Shown: positions 8,534 through 16,553, counted from the first letter of the stretch. The stretch is 64,000 bases of DNA from Paenibacillus sp. Root444D2 (GCF_001426375.1 NZ_LMEO01000051.1:124241-188240); one strand, 5' to 3'. Numbers and translations are program-made. Notes: a model not told the origin generated them from the sequence alone.

Positions 8534-9430
8534 ATGGCTGTAGATTCTAAATACCTGCAAATACTGCCGGATGAAATATTCCCTGCCCGCGAACGGGCAG
8601 CTTGGGCTAGTCGATTGGAAGACGGGGCCTCGCCAGGGCGTCGACTCCTGATGCTGCTTAAGAATCTTTTGCCGCCCTTAGTTGCCTTTGTTGTTTTCAT
8701 CGGAGGCTGGGAACTTATTGCTTATTTAGTGAAAGCTCCTGTTTATCTTGTACCGAAGCCTTCCGATATCGTAGCAGCAGCCGTAGAAAACAGACACGGA
8801 CTATGGGTATCTGTAAGGACAACGACGCTGGAAGCTGTGCTTGGATTTTTCCTCAGTATTATATTAGGGATTACAGGTGCCATTCTATTGGCAAGCTCCA
8901 AATGGATTGAGAAGAGTGTTTATCCTTATGCGATTATTTTACAGACCATTCCGATTGTCGCCATTGCCCCTCTCATTGTGATATGGTTCGATGCGGGTGT
9001 GAATGCGATTGTCATTATTACATTCTTAATCGGATTCTTCCCCATGCTTTCGAATACGTTAATCGGTCTAAATTCCACGGATCAAAATATGAGTAACCTG
9101 TTTTATTTATACAATGCGAATGCGATTCAAACGATGTGGAGGCTGCGCATACCAGCTGCCCTTCCTTATATCGTAGCCGGTTTGAAAATCTCATGTACTT
9201 TATCCGTAGTCGGGGCTATTGTCGGTGAATACATTGCCGGTATTGGCGGAGGACAAGGCGGACTTGGTTATGCGATAACATATGCCGCTGCTCGATTAAA
9301 AACACCTTATTTATTCGCTTGTGGACTTTCAGCATCAGCACTGGGCATTATTTTCTTTCTATTAGTCAACGCTTTCGCCAAATGGCTGCTTAGTTCTTGG
9401 CATGAATCAGAGATGAAAAAGGATAACTAA
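8534..9430 (+). CDS. ABC transporter permease, BPD type (NitT/TauT family)
   Basis: The product has 298 residues with about six membrane segments (first near residue 50, others between 90 and 290). The cytoplasmic EAA loop that docks on the ATPase is visible around the MWRLRIPAALPYIVAGLK segment. It resembles SsuC/ThiX/TauC permeases and completes the importer made by the binding protein at 2145 and the ATPase at 6354. AGGAGG lies 8 bases before ATG 8534. The N-terminal 45 residues are hydrophilic and longer than usual for the family. Confidence 0.92.
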   Translation: MAVDSKYLQILPDEIFPARERAAWASRLEDGASPGRRLLMLLKNLLPPLVAFVVFIGGWELIAYLVKAPVYLVPKPSDIVAAAVENRHGLWVSVRTTTLEAVLGFFLSIILGITGAILLASSKWIEKSVYPYAIILQTIPIVAIAPLIVIWFDAGVNAIVIITFLIGFFPMLSNTLIGLNSTDQNMSNLFYLYNANAIQTMWRLRIPAALPYIVAGLKISCTLSVVGAIVGEYIAGIGGGQGGLGYAITYAAARLKTPYLFACGLSASALGIIFFLLVNAFAKWLLSSWHESEMKKDN

Positions 9431-9459
9431 ATGGCACCAAAGTAAAGAGGGTGAGTTAG

Positions 9460-10710
9460 CTGCTTGATATTGTATTTCGTAATGTGCGAATGCTTGGACA
9501 TTCGGAGGACCGAGGTCTTATAGATATCGGTGTAAAAAACGGGAAAATCGCCATACTTGGAAGTATTGCCGAGCATGGGGAACGTGAAATCGATGGTATC
9601 GGTCACCTGGTGCTCCCTCCTTTTGTGGAGTCCCATATTCATTTGGACACCGTCCTAACGGCGGGGGAGCCATCATGGAATGAGAGCGGGACCCTATACG
9701 AAGGTATAGGATTATGGCAAAAGCGGAAAAAAACGCTCACCTACGAAGATGTCACCGAACGAGCAGAGAAGGTGCTTCGGATGCAGATGGCTGCCGGCAT
9801 CCTGCATGTGCGTACCCAAGCAGATATCTCTGACCCAAATTTGACTGCTCTACGTGCGCTTCTTGCCTTGCGCGAGCGCGTAAAGCCATACATGAACCTG
9901 CAGGTTATCGCGTTTCCTCAAGATGGTATTCGTGCTTGTCCGGATAATGAAAGCCGTCTGGAGCAGGCTTTGGAGCTTGGCGCAGATGGCATTGGAGCGA
10001 TTCCGCATCTAGAGCCTACGCGTGAGGAAGGGCTATTATCGCTTGAAATTTGCTTCAATCTAGCAGAGAAGTATGGCTGCTTCGTTCATGTTTTTTGCGA
10101 TGAAATGGACGATGCGCACTCCACTTTCCTAGAAAACGTGGCCCATCTCGCGATTCGTTCTGGACTACGCGAGCGAGTGACAGCTGCGCATGCGAACGCT
10201 GCAGCCTATTATGGTGAAGCTTATTACCAGAAGGTGCAGGGGGTGCTGGCGCGTTCAGGTGTGAATGTCGTTTGCTGTCCACTCATCAATAGTGCTATGC
10301 AGGGGAGATACGATGGCTATCCCAAAGGCCGAGGCATCACCCGGATAAAGGAATTATGGAAGGCTGGTGTGAATGTAAGCATCGCCCATGATGATATTCA
10401 GACGCCTTTCTACCCGCTGGGTACAGGGAATATGCTGCAAGCAGCCCATATCGCTGCTCATTTAGCACATATGACGGGGCGTGAAGAAGTGGCGGAGCTT
10501 GTGCGTATGATTACGACTCGTGCAGCGAAAACCTTGCAGCTCAAGGAATACGGGCTCGAGATTGGCCATCCTGCAAGCTTTATCTTGCTGCCTGGAGATG
10601 ATGCTATGGCTCTTGTTCGTAAGCAGCCTGGTTGTCGTTATGTTGTGAGCCAAGGCAGCATTGTCGCTGAAACTGTGCCTGCAAGGAGTCAATTGTTCAC
10701 TACATTATAA
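9460..10710 (+). CDS. cytosine-deaminase-like amidohydrolase, probable CTG start
   Basis: This is a 416-residue CodA-branch amidohydrolase, paralogous to the gene at 3283. Visible motifs are VESHIHLD (metal site), HVFCDEMDD, a middle AAHAN stretch and IAHDDIQTPFYPLG. The usual first beta strand of the family (LDIVFRNVRMLG) is encoded only if translation starts at CTG 9460, because an in-frame TAG sits at 9457-9459. The sequence AAGAGGGTGAG ends about 5 bases before that CTG, while the alternative GTG 9484 lacks any ribosome site and would delete the strand. It would catalyse hydrolytic deamination or ring opening of a heterocycle. It is the last gene of the cluster and is followed by a strong terminator. 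Confidence 0.82.
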   Translation: MLDIVFRNVRMLGHSEDRGLIDIGVKNGKIAILGSIAEHGEREIDGIGHLVLPPFVESHIHLDTVLTAGEPSWNESGTLYEGIGLWQKRKKTLTYEDVTERAEKVLRMQMAAGILHVRTQADISDPNLTALRALLALRERVKPYMNLQVIAFPQDGIRACPDNESRLEQALELGADGIGAIPHLEPTREEGLLSLEICFNLAEKYGCFVHVFCDEMDDAHSTFLENVAHLAIRSGLRERVTAAHANAAAYYGEAYYQKVQGVLARSGVNVVCCPLINSAMQGRYDGYPKGRGITRIKELWKAGVNVSIAHDDIQTPFYPLGTGNMLQAAHIAAHLAHMTGREEVAELVRMITTRAAKTLQLKEYGLEIGHPASFILLPGDDAMALVRKQPGCRYVVSQGSIVAETVPARSQLFTTL

Positions 10711-10736
10711 ATGTAAAAATTTATACAATAAGCTGT

Positions 10737-10780
10737 ACCCCCTGATGATATTTTGCAGGGGGTTGTTTATGTTTTGTTTT
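10737..10780 (+). terminator. intrinsic terminator of the catabolic cluster
   Basis: ACCCCCTG (10737-10744) and CAGGGGGT (10756-10763) form a perfect 8-bp stem with an 11-base loop, followed by a T-rich stretch. Confidence 0.85.
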
Positions 10781-10878
10781 TCAAATGTTTACCGTGTAAT
10801 AAAAAGGGAATGCAAAGAAACCTGTCGAATTTATTATATTGTTAATTACTTACAGTTTTCTTCGGGGGAGGATAATAA

Positions 10879-12777
10879 ATGAAATGGATATCTCGAGAAC
10901 TCTGGAAAACGATGTTGGTTATGATTATTTGTTGTGGATTTATGTCTTCCCATGCGTATGCCGATGATCAAGCGGATTTGAAACCGATTCCAGCGTGGAG
11001 TATATTGTGGAGTGATTCAGCCGAAGGAATTGATCATGTCGTGATTCCTTCACCTACCAATAAATGGATAACAGTCAGGAATGGCGACTTGCCTCCCGAG
11101 AAACCGAAAGAAATTTCCTCGGCATGGGTTCGATTCCAGCTTCCGCCTGATGTACCCAAAGACTATGGCATTTACATTGAACAAATTTATGCCCAGCAAC
11201 TCTGGGTATATATTGGCGATCGATTAGTTCGAGAAATAAACTTTGATTTTCCAACTGATGAACAGAGAAGCTTATTTCCTGTAGGTAGTGAAGATGGGGG
11301 GGAATTCGTATATTTAAAGCTGGGGACATCAATGGATCGATTAGGTTTACATTCAGAAATTAAACTGGATCATTATTCAGCTTTGACTCGATCATTTATA
11401 TTTCGGGATTTGCAGAACATCATTCTAGGCTGTGCATTTCTTTTTATTGCAGCGATTATGCTGATATGTTCTTTCTTTTTGAAGCAAATTCAACTTGCAA
11501 GTTGGGTTTCACTTAGTTTACTTATTTTAGCTCTAGGAACTATTTTTATTACGTATTCGCCTTTCATGTACGCAAATTTCACGAGTTATGGCGACCTATT
11601 TCTTGATTTATTTGATATTTCACTTGCTGTTTTTTTACCAACACTCACCTATTTCTTTGAAAAAATATTTGATAATGGGAATTTTAAGTGGATTAGAGCG
11701 TTTAGGAAATTCCAGATTATTTATTCCGCTATTTCAATTGCATTTATGTTTATTAATCAACTCAATGATTATCGATTTATCAAAGCGTATTTCTTTGCGT
11801 CTGTTACCGTTTTGGGGTCTATTATGATTATTCAATTCATTTTAATTATTGGCTTATCCATTGTATTCGTGAAAAGAGGGAACAAGGAAGCTGTTATTTT
11901 TTCAACCGGTTTTGCCTTATTGGCTCTAATGAGTGTCCTAGATTTAATGTGCTACTATGCCAGTTCTCAAAAATATCAATTTTTCTTGTGGAAATGGGGC
12001 GTAGTAGGATTTATAATTGCCCTCATTGTTATATTAGGTAGACGCTTTGCAATCAATCAAGAGCATATGATCAACTATTCTAAGGAATTAGAGTTTTACA
12101 ACCATCAGCTTCAGCTCTCGGATAAGATGGAGATGATAAGCTCGTTGGCGGCATCTGTCGCGCATGAGGTGCGAAACCCTTTGCAAGTAACGAGAGGATT
12201 CTTACAGCTTGTCGCAGCTAGAACAGATGATAAGAACAAAGAATACATGGGAATAGCAATAGAAGAATTAGATCGGGCTTCGCTAATCATTACGGACTTC
12301 CTGACATTTGCAAAGCCACAGCTGGATGAACTCGTTGATTTAAATGTTTCGAAGGAAATTAGTCAAATTGAAGGTATTATAGTACCATTGGCCACATTAC
12401 ATGGTGGGCGGATTACGGTTAGTGTTCCTAATGATTTGTTTATACAAGGGAATTCATCAAAGTTGAAGCAAGTGCTTATAAATATTATCAAAAATAGTAT
12501 CGAAGCCTTTCAGGTTGATGGCCAGATTCATATATGGGCATATGAGAAAGATGGAGAAGTATATATTCATTTCAAAGACAATGGAGAAGGAATTGAACCT
12601 GCGCAGTTAACCAAATTAGGAGAGCCTTACTATTCCACGAAAACGAAGGGGACCGGATTAGGACTCATGGTTACTTTCCGAATTATTGAAATTATGAAGG
12701 GCCACATTGAATTTAAAAGTCAAAAATACATAGGTACTGAGGTAGTCCTTAGGTTTCCATCCATAGCTGTAAAATAA
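10879..12777 (+). CDS. membrane sensor histidine kinase, 7TM receptor type
   Basis: The 632-residue protein has a signal peptide (to about residue 29) and an extracellular domain of some 140 residues resembling the 7TMR-DISM sensory modules. About seven membrane helices lie between roughly residues 178 and 395, followed by a HisKA domain with AHEVRNP (phospho-acceptor His near 429). The HATPase domain has NIIKNSIEAF, DNGEGIEP and GTGLGL. It should autophosphorylate in response to an external signal. The DHp sequence is of the KinB/sporulation-kinase type, and there is no adjacent response regulator, so an orphan kinase feeding a phosphorelay is plausible. It converges on the peptide and isoprenoid-synthase genes, which makes them candidate signal-producing partners; this is inference. 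GGGGGAGG precedes ATG 10879. Confidence 0.88.
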   Translation: MKWISRELWKTMLVMIICCGFMSSHAYADDQADLKPIPAWSILWSDSAEGIDHVVIPSPTNKWITVRNGDLPPEKPKEISSAWVRFQLPPDVPKDYGIYIEQIYAQQLWVYIGDRLVREINFDFPTDEQRSLFPVGSEDGGEFVYLKLGTSMDRLGLHSEIKLDHYSALTRSFIFRDLQNIILGCAFLFIAAIMLICSFFLKQIQLASWVSLSLLILALGTIFITYSPFMYANFTSYGDLFLDLFDISLAVFLPTLTYFFEKIFDNGNFKWIRAFRKFQIIYSAISIAFMFINQLNDYRFIKAYFFASVTVLGSIMIIQFILIIGLSIVFVKRGNKEAVIFSTGFALLALMSVLDLMCYYASSQKYQFFLWKWGVVGFIIALIVILGRRFAINQEHMINYSKELEFYNHQLQLSDKMEMISSLAASVAHEVRNPLQVTRGFLQLVAARTDDKNKEYMGIAIEELDRASLIITDFLTFAKPQLDELVDLNVSKEISQIEGIIVPLATLHGGRITVSVPNDLFIQGNSSKLKQVLINIIKNSIEAFQVDGQIHIWAYEKDGEVYIHFKDNGEGIEPAQLTKLGEPYYSTKTKGTGLGLMVTFRIIEIMKGHIEFKSQKYIGTEVVLRFPSIAVK

Positions 12778-12780
12778 AGA

Positions 12781-12815
12781 AGAGGTGCTGCGTAATTACG
12801 TGGCACCTCTTTTAT
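12781..12815. terminator. bidirectional terminator between convergent genes
   Basis: AGAGGTGC (12781-12788) and GCACCTCT (12803-12810) make a perfect stem. T-rich sequence lies on both sides, so it can end the kinase transcript and the minus-strand peptide transcript. Confidence 0.8.
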
Positions 12816-12823
12816 ATTTTGTT

Positions 12824-13063
12824 TTACCAGATACTTTCAACGGCATTCGAAGTAACTAATACTTTTGCAGGGTTCGTAGGAATGACGAGAACAAATTCAG
12901 TAGAAGTTTCTTCTACAGCTTTAACTTTGATGTCATCTGGGAGTGTGATGCCAAATGCTTGTTTTAATGCGGCTTTGGGATCAGCAATAAGTTGGTTCTT
13001 GAATGCTTCGTCTTCCCAAGCCTTTTGGATAATTTGAGCTTTCAATGTTTCATTGGATGACAT
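12824..13063 (-). CDS. NHLP-leader peptide, candidate modified peptide (RiPP) precursor
   Basis: The 79-residue product matches the nitrile-hydratase-like leader peptide (NHLP) pattern: an acidic helix with KAWEDEAFKNQLIADPKAAL, then FGITLPDD, then a VKAVEET strand and LVIPTNP. In known families this leader, related to nitrile hydratase alpha, precedes a core that is modified and exported. Here only about 14 residues follow (AKVLVTSNAVESIW), the chain ends in Trp and there is no GG cleavage site. GAGGAG lies 9 bases before the ATG. It is downstream of an isoprenoid-synthase-like gene and has its own predicted promoter. A prenylated signal peptide of the ComX kind is one hypothesis. A free-standing leader-like protein of other function remains possible. 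Confidence 0.8.
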   Translation of the reverse strand: MSSNETLKAQIIQKAWEDEAFKNQLIADPKAALKQAFGITLPDDIKVKAVEETSTEFVLVIPTNPAKVLVTSNAVESIW

Positions 13064-13083
13064 GACTAATCACTCCTCAATTG

Positions 13084-13123
13084 GGTAAATTTACCTACAA
13101 AAAAATTATAGCACGAATATTCG
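13084..13123 (-). promoter_or_regulatory. promoter and palindromes of the NHLP-peptide gene
   Basis: On the minus strand TGCTATAAT forms an extended -10 (TATAAT complement at 13105-13110). The spacer upstream contains the perfect palindrome CGAATATTCG (13114-13123). Downstream, between -10 and ribosome site, lies the perfect 12-bp palindrome GGTAAATTTACC (13084-13095). No good -35 box is seen. The arrangement suggests a controlled, separate promoter for the peptide. Confidence 0.5.
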
Positions 13124-13139
13124 GAATAATCTATCAAAA

Positions 13140-14072
13140 TTAACTGGTTTTCGACAAAAAATAATAGAATCCCCCTGATGCTAACATTTTTCTATTTTCT
13201 TTGATTTCCAGTGCTACTTTTTGAATGTTTTGCACAAGCGAATCATGGAAATTGATCATTTGCGTCATAGATATTTGTAAGTCTAACAATTGCTCATGAT
13301 GAGTAATTGCGATTTGCCCATAGAAATCCAGAAAGTCATGCACGTACAGCTGCTGCTTCACCATTTCAGGAGATATAGCACTATCCGTTGAAAGCCGCAA
13401 CTGCTTACGCATCGAAGCTAATAAACAGTTGTAAGAACCTTCTTCCAAATCTTCTTCCCAGTCAGCCCAATCATCCAGCATTTGTAAAGTGATAAGCGTT
13501 TGTTCAACAGCCGCAGTAACGACAGGGATAAGGTGAGCTTGGTTAGCTAATAGAAGTGCTCCTGTGCTGGCATTTTTGACTGGACTTGCTTTCTTAGCGA
13601 CTTTGCTAATGTCGTGATGGAAGTAATCGGATTGCTGCTCATTGGAAACAGCTTCAGACCATTCCATGATATACGTCTCATAGTTACCCCAGAAAGGCGA
13701 CGCGGCAGGGAACATCTCTCTATAAATGGATATGAAATGCATATGGAATAAATTGGCGAGAGGCAGCTTGTCCTTATGCTCACCTTTGGCTGAATCCATA
13801 ATATCATCTTGTATAAAATAGTAGAGCATGACGAAAACATTCGCTAATGAGAGTTTATTCATTGACTCTGGTGGCAGATCACTAATGTCTTTCATCCAAT
13901 ATGGTAGAAGGTAACAGATATAATTTTTAGTGCTTTCTTCTTTTCTTCCGTCAAATGTAGCAAGATAGGCAAGCCCGAGGTGATCTAACGGTGCTGGAAA
14001 TGCGCTAATGATGCCCTCTGCCTCTGCAAATACGTCGGCAAGTTCTTTCTCATGAGCAAGAAACCAGTTCAT
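13140..14072 (-). CDS. class I isoprenoid-synthase-like protein (ComQ-like candidate)
   Basis: This 310-residue, largely helical protein has two aspartate-rich motifs. DDIMD lies at about residues 89-93, and QMLDDWADWEED, with DDxxD at about 200-204, follows later. The pair resembles the two Mg-pyrophosphate sites of trans-prenyl synthases, where the second motif typically reads FQxxDDxxD. Length and layout also fit ComQ, the enzyme that attaches a prenyl group to tryptophan of the ComX pheromone. Terpene or phytoene-synthase-like enzymes are alternatives. It is transcribed just ahead of the NHLP-type peptide gene (76-base gap), the same order as comQ-comX. An AAAGGGG ribosome site precedes ATG 14072 by about 10 bases. 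The fold assignment is fairly safe; the product is unknown. Confidence 0.7.
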   Translation of the reverse strand: MNWFLAHEKELADVFAEAEGIISAFPAPLDHLGLAYLATFDGRKEESTKNYICYLLPYWMKDISDLPPESMNKLSLANVFVMLYYFIQDDIMDSAKGEHKDKLPLANLFHMHFISIYREMFPAASPFWGNYETYIMEWSEAVSNEQQSDYFHHDISKVAKKASPVKNASTGALLLANQAHLIPVVTAAVEQTLITLQMLDDWADWEEDLEEGSYNCLLASMRKQLRLSTDSAISPEMVKQQLYVHDFLDFYGQIAITHHEQLLDLQISMTQMINFHDSLVQNIQKVALEIKENRKMLASGGFYYFLSKTS

Positions 14073-14149
14073 AGGTCATTATCCCCTTTATTGGTATATT
14101 CTTGAAACTAGCCTAGCATGAATTCACAGAGTATACAATTAGTATTTTC

Positions 14150-14178
14150 TTGACAGAGGGGGTAATTTTATATACATT
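14150..14178 (+). promoter_or_regulatory. promoter of the ohrR-like gene
   Basis: TTGACA (14150-14155), a consensus -35, is followed after 17 bases by TACATT (14173-14178). Confidence 0.55.
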
Positions 14179-14181
14179 TGA

Positions 14182-14196
14182 AACAAATCGATTGTT
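14182..14196. promoter_or_regulatory. candidate MarR/OhrR autoregulatory operator
   Basis: AACAA (14182-14186) and TTGTT (14192-14196) are inverted around five bases, just after the -10 box of the regulator gene. MarR-family repressors commonly bind such sites at their own promoters. Confidence 0.4.
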
Positions 14197-14229
14197 CACA
14201 ATATGACTGATAGAAAGGAAACCTATCCA

Positions 14230-14670
14230 ATGAGCAGCAGTGAATTTTTAAAGCTAGAAAATCAACTGTGCTTTAGTCTATATGCAAGCTCGAGAGCCAT
14301 TACTCGCATGTATCGCCCTTTTCTTGAAGGTTTGGGGATCACCTATCCGCAATATTTGGTGCTGTTGGTTCTCTGGGATCAAAAGGAAAGTACAGTTAAA
14401 GAGCTTAGCGAGAAGCTTGATCTTGATTCGGGTACTTTGACACCTATGCTTAAGCGGATGGAAGCTCAGCAATTGGTTCAAAGGAAACGATCTTCTGAAG
14501 ATGAGCGTGTCGTGAATATTCAAATCACAGAAGCGGGTCTTGCCCTCTACGAGAAGGCGCTTTGTATCCCACAGTCGCTGCTTGCGTCAAGCGGGTTATC
14601 TCCTGAAGAAATTCACACGTTCAATGAACAGTTGAAACGTATTATCAGCAGCGTAAATGCGTTCGACTAA
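14230..14670 (+). CDS. MarR-family regulator, OhrR-type peroxide sensor
   Basis: This 146-residue protein matches OhrR closely in layout. LENQLCFSLYASSRA carries the peroxide-sensing Cys near residue 14, and TYPQYLVLLVLWD plus LDSGTLTPMLKRME form the winged helix-turn-helix. OhrR represses organic hydroperoxide resistance genes until the Cys is oxidised. No ohrA-like gene is next to it here; the following gene is a permease. ATG 14230 is 9 bases after AAAGGAA, and the resulting length equals typical OhrR. An ATG at 14203 has no ribosome site. It is divergent from the isoprenoid-synthase gene, so it could also influence that promoter. Confidence 0.87.
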   Translation: MSSSEFLKLENQLCFSLYASSRAITRMYRPFLEGLGITYPQYLVLLVLWDQKESTVKELSEKLDLDSGTLTPMLKRMEAQQLVQRKRSSEDERVVNIQITEAGLALYEKALCIPQSLLASSGLSPEEIHTFNEQLKRIISSVNAFD

Positions 14671-14705
14671 GGAACGACTATAGGTTTTTGAAGTGAGGCT
14701 CTGGA

Positions 14706-15626
14706 ATGAGTTATTTCATATACATTTTGGTGAATAACATTGTACCTATTAGTATTATGATTGCTATCGGCGCGGCGATGTACCGAGCTTTCCACATTGA
14801 TATTAAGACATTATCGAAGCTTAATTTCTACGTGTTTTCACCTGCGCTCGTTTTTGTTAAGCTGTATGAGTCCGAAATGAACTTGCATGTTTTAATGCAG
14901 GTTCTCTTGTTTTTTGTCCTTTTCTTTAGCCTCCTTTTTGCAAGCATTGAGGTTATTATTCGTTTGAAAAAGATGCAGCGCGGTATGCGTATTGCCATGC
15001 GTAATAGTGTGATCTTCTACAATAGTGCAAATTACGCACTGCCGCTGAATCAAACTGTTTTTGGTGGGAATGCTTATACCTTATCTATCCAAATTGTGAT
15101 CATGATTTTGCAAACGCTAATTCCCAATACCTATGGCATTTATACCTTAAACGCACATAAATCAACATGGAAAGCTACGATGAAAACCATACTTTCCTTA
15201 CCGGTCATTTATGCCATTCCAATTGCTCTGCTGCTGCGATATTTCCATTTGCCTGTTCCAGAATCGGTTCATATACCGCTGCAGTATATTTCAAACGCTT
15301 TTATGGCGACAGCCTTACTTACCCTGGGTGTGCAGCTTGGCGGCATGAAATGGGAATTTCATTTTTCTAACGTGCTCGTTTCTAATATACTAAGACTTGC
15401 CGCAGGACCATTGCTCGGATTTTTCGTTGTTTGGCTGCTCGGGATTGAAGGAATTACGGCCAAAGCATTGATTCTCTCGTGTGCTGTGCCCACCTCTTTA
15501 AGCAGCGTATTGCTGGCCATTGAATATGAGAATGAACCGGAGTTTTCTTCACAGGCTGTCTTTACTTCAACTTTATTTAGTATGTTTACAATTCCAGTTG
15601 TTATCTTTTGTTTGGATTTTATATGA
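14706..15626 (+). CDS. AEC (auxin efflux carrier) family permease
   Basis: This 306-residue protein has about ten hydrophobic segments in the two-times-five pattern of AEC carriers. The central polar break NSANYALPLNQTVFG and the late SCAVPTSLSSVLLA segment are typical. Members export or import organic anions or auxin-like acids in bacteria (MleP, MdcF). It begins 35 bases after the OhrR-type regulator stop and is probably in the same transcript. Its substrate is not evident. Confidence 0.85.
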   Translation: MSYFIYILVNNIVPISIMIAIGAAMYRAFHIDIKTLSKLNFYVFSPALVFVKLYESEMNLHVLMQVLLFFVLFFSLLFASIEVIIRLKKMQRGMRIAMRNSVIFYNSANYALPLNQTVFGGNAYTLSIQIVIMILQTLIPNTYGIYTLNAHKSTWKATMKTILSLPVIYAIPIALLLRYFHLPVPESVHIPLQYISNAFMATALLTLGVQLGGMKWEFHFSNVLVSNILRLAAGPLLGFFVVWLLGIEGITAKALILSCAVPTSLSSVLLAIEYENEPEFSSQAVFTSTLFSMFTIPVVIFCLDFI

Positions 15627-15715
15627 ACATGGATGGGAATCATGAAATTAGCAGGAATTTCGACATTTTTCGGCGAATGGGTAACCATACTTATCTATAA
15701 AGGGGGACTTCCTTC

Positions 15716-16018
15716 ATGCGTTACCAATTTTGTCAGTATGTTACGATTGTGGATATGAATGAAGAAATTTTGTCAGAGGTATTATTTGAGCATGGCGAGT
15801 TTGAATCGAATGCATTAACGATTGGTTCATCTGTTGTGATTTATCAGCTTGGTCTGAAGCAATTTGATGTTGTTTATGACAAAAGAGAAGGCAAAACCGC
15901 TCGTAATAAGGTTGTAGACATTGAACTCGATCTTATCAAAAAGCCTTCGATAACACGTGTGTTTTTGGAGCCCGTGCGGTTAATTGTCGGTCAGCATGAT
16001 ATTGGCGAAGTGGAGTAA
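15716..16018 (+). CDS. small conserved-looking protein, function unknown
   Basis: The product has 100 residues with no signal peptide or membrane segment. The composition is mixed beta, with several VVIYQ and RVFLEPVRLIVG strands. AAAGGGGG precedes the ATG at good distance, which supports translation. I do not recognise a family. It lies between the AEC permease and a DUF423 gene in the same direction. Confidence 0.65.
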   Translation: MRYQFCQYVTIVDMNEEILSEVLFEHGEFESNALTIGSSVVIYQLGLKQFDVVYDKREGKTARNKVVDIELDLIKKPSITRVFLEPVRLIVGQHDIGEVE

Positions 16019-16053
16019 ATAAATGAATCGTTACGGAAGGAAAGTAGAAGAAA

Positions 16054-16419
16054 ATGATGAAACTTTTTTTGCTATTAGGTAGTGTGAATGCGTTTCTTTC
16101 AGTCGCTCTAGGCGCTTTTGGGGCTCATTACTTGAAACAAAGAATTCCGGATAAGATAGATGTGTTTCAGACCGGCGTTCAATATCACATGATTCATGCG
16201 ATAGCTCTCATCCTTATTGCACTTTTGTCGGACAAGCTGGCAAATAGCTCTATGGTGAATGCATCGGGGTGGGCCATTTTTATCGGTATTATCCTGTTCT
16301 CAGGTAGTTTATATGGCCTGAGTTTGACTGGACTCAAGTTTTTTGGACCCATCACTCCGCTAGGCGGGTTGAGTTTCTTGGTTGGATGGATACTTCTGGC
16401 TGTGGCCGCTTACAAATAA
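16054..16419 (+). CDS. DUF423 membrane protein (YwdK-like)
   Basis: The 121-residue protein has four membrane helices and the family landmarks ALGAFGAHYLK, FQTGVQYHMIHA and FGPITPLGGLSFLVGW. DUF423 proteins (YwdK in B. subtilis, YgdD in E. coli) are small inner-membrane proteins of unknown function. AAGGAAAG lies upstream of ATG 16054, and a second ATG follows directly. A strong terminator comes right after the stop. Confidence 0.88.
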   Translation: MMKLFLLLGSVNAFLSVALGAFGAHYLKQRIPDKIDVFQTGVQYHMIHAIALILIALLSDKLANSSMVNASGWAIFIGIILFSGSLYGLSLTGLKFFGPITPLGGLSFLVGWILLAVAAYK

Positions 16420-16427
16420 AAAAATGG

Positions 16428-16456
16428 AAAGAGTCAGGGAATCTGACTCTTTTTTC
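16428..16456 (+). terminator. intrinsic terminator
   Basis: AAAGAGTCAG (16428-16437) and CTGACTCTTT (16443-16452) form a 10-bp perfect stem with a 5-base loop and a T-run. Confidence 0.9.
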
Positions 16457-16553
16457 ATTGTCTTGTGTCTTCTTAGCAGGAAAAAGCGCGGATCATGTAG
16501 AAAGTAGTCATGACGGAAACGAACATTCTTCCTTAATTGAAAGGATGTGGCGC

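Noticed and set aside
10661-10882. Small open frame between the catabolic cluster and the kinase gene
   Set aside because: It reads through a strong terminator stem and overlaps the kinase ribosome site; no family features.
16386-16553. Upstream extension of the PAS kinase
   Set aside because: It reads through the terminator hairpin of the preceding gene; a better start with a ribosome site exists at 16554.
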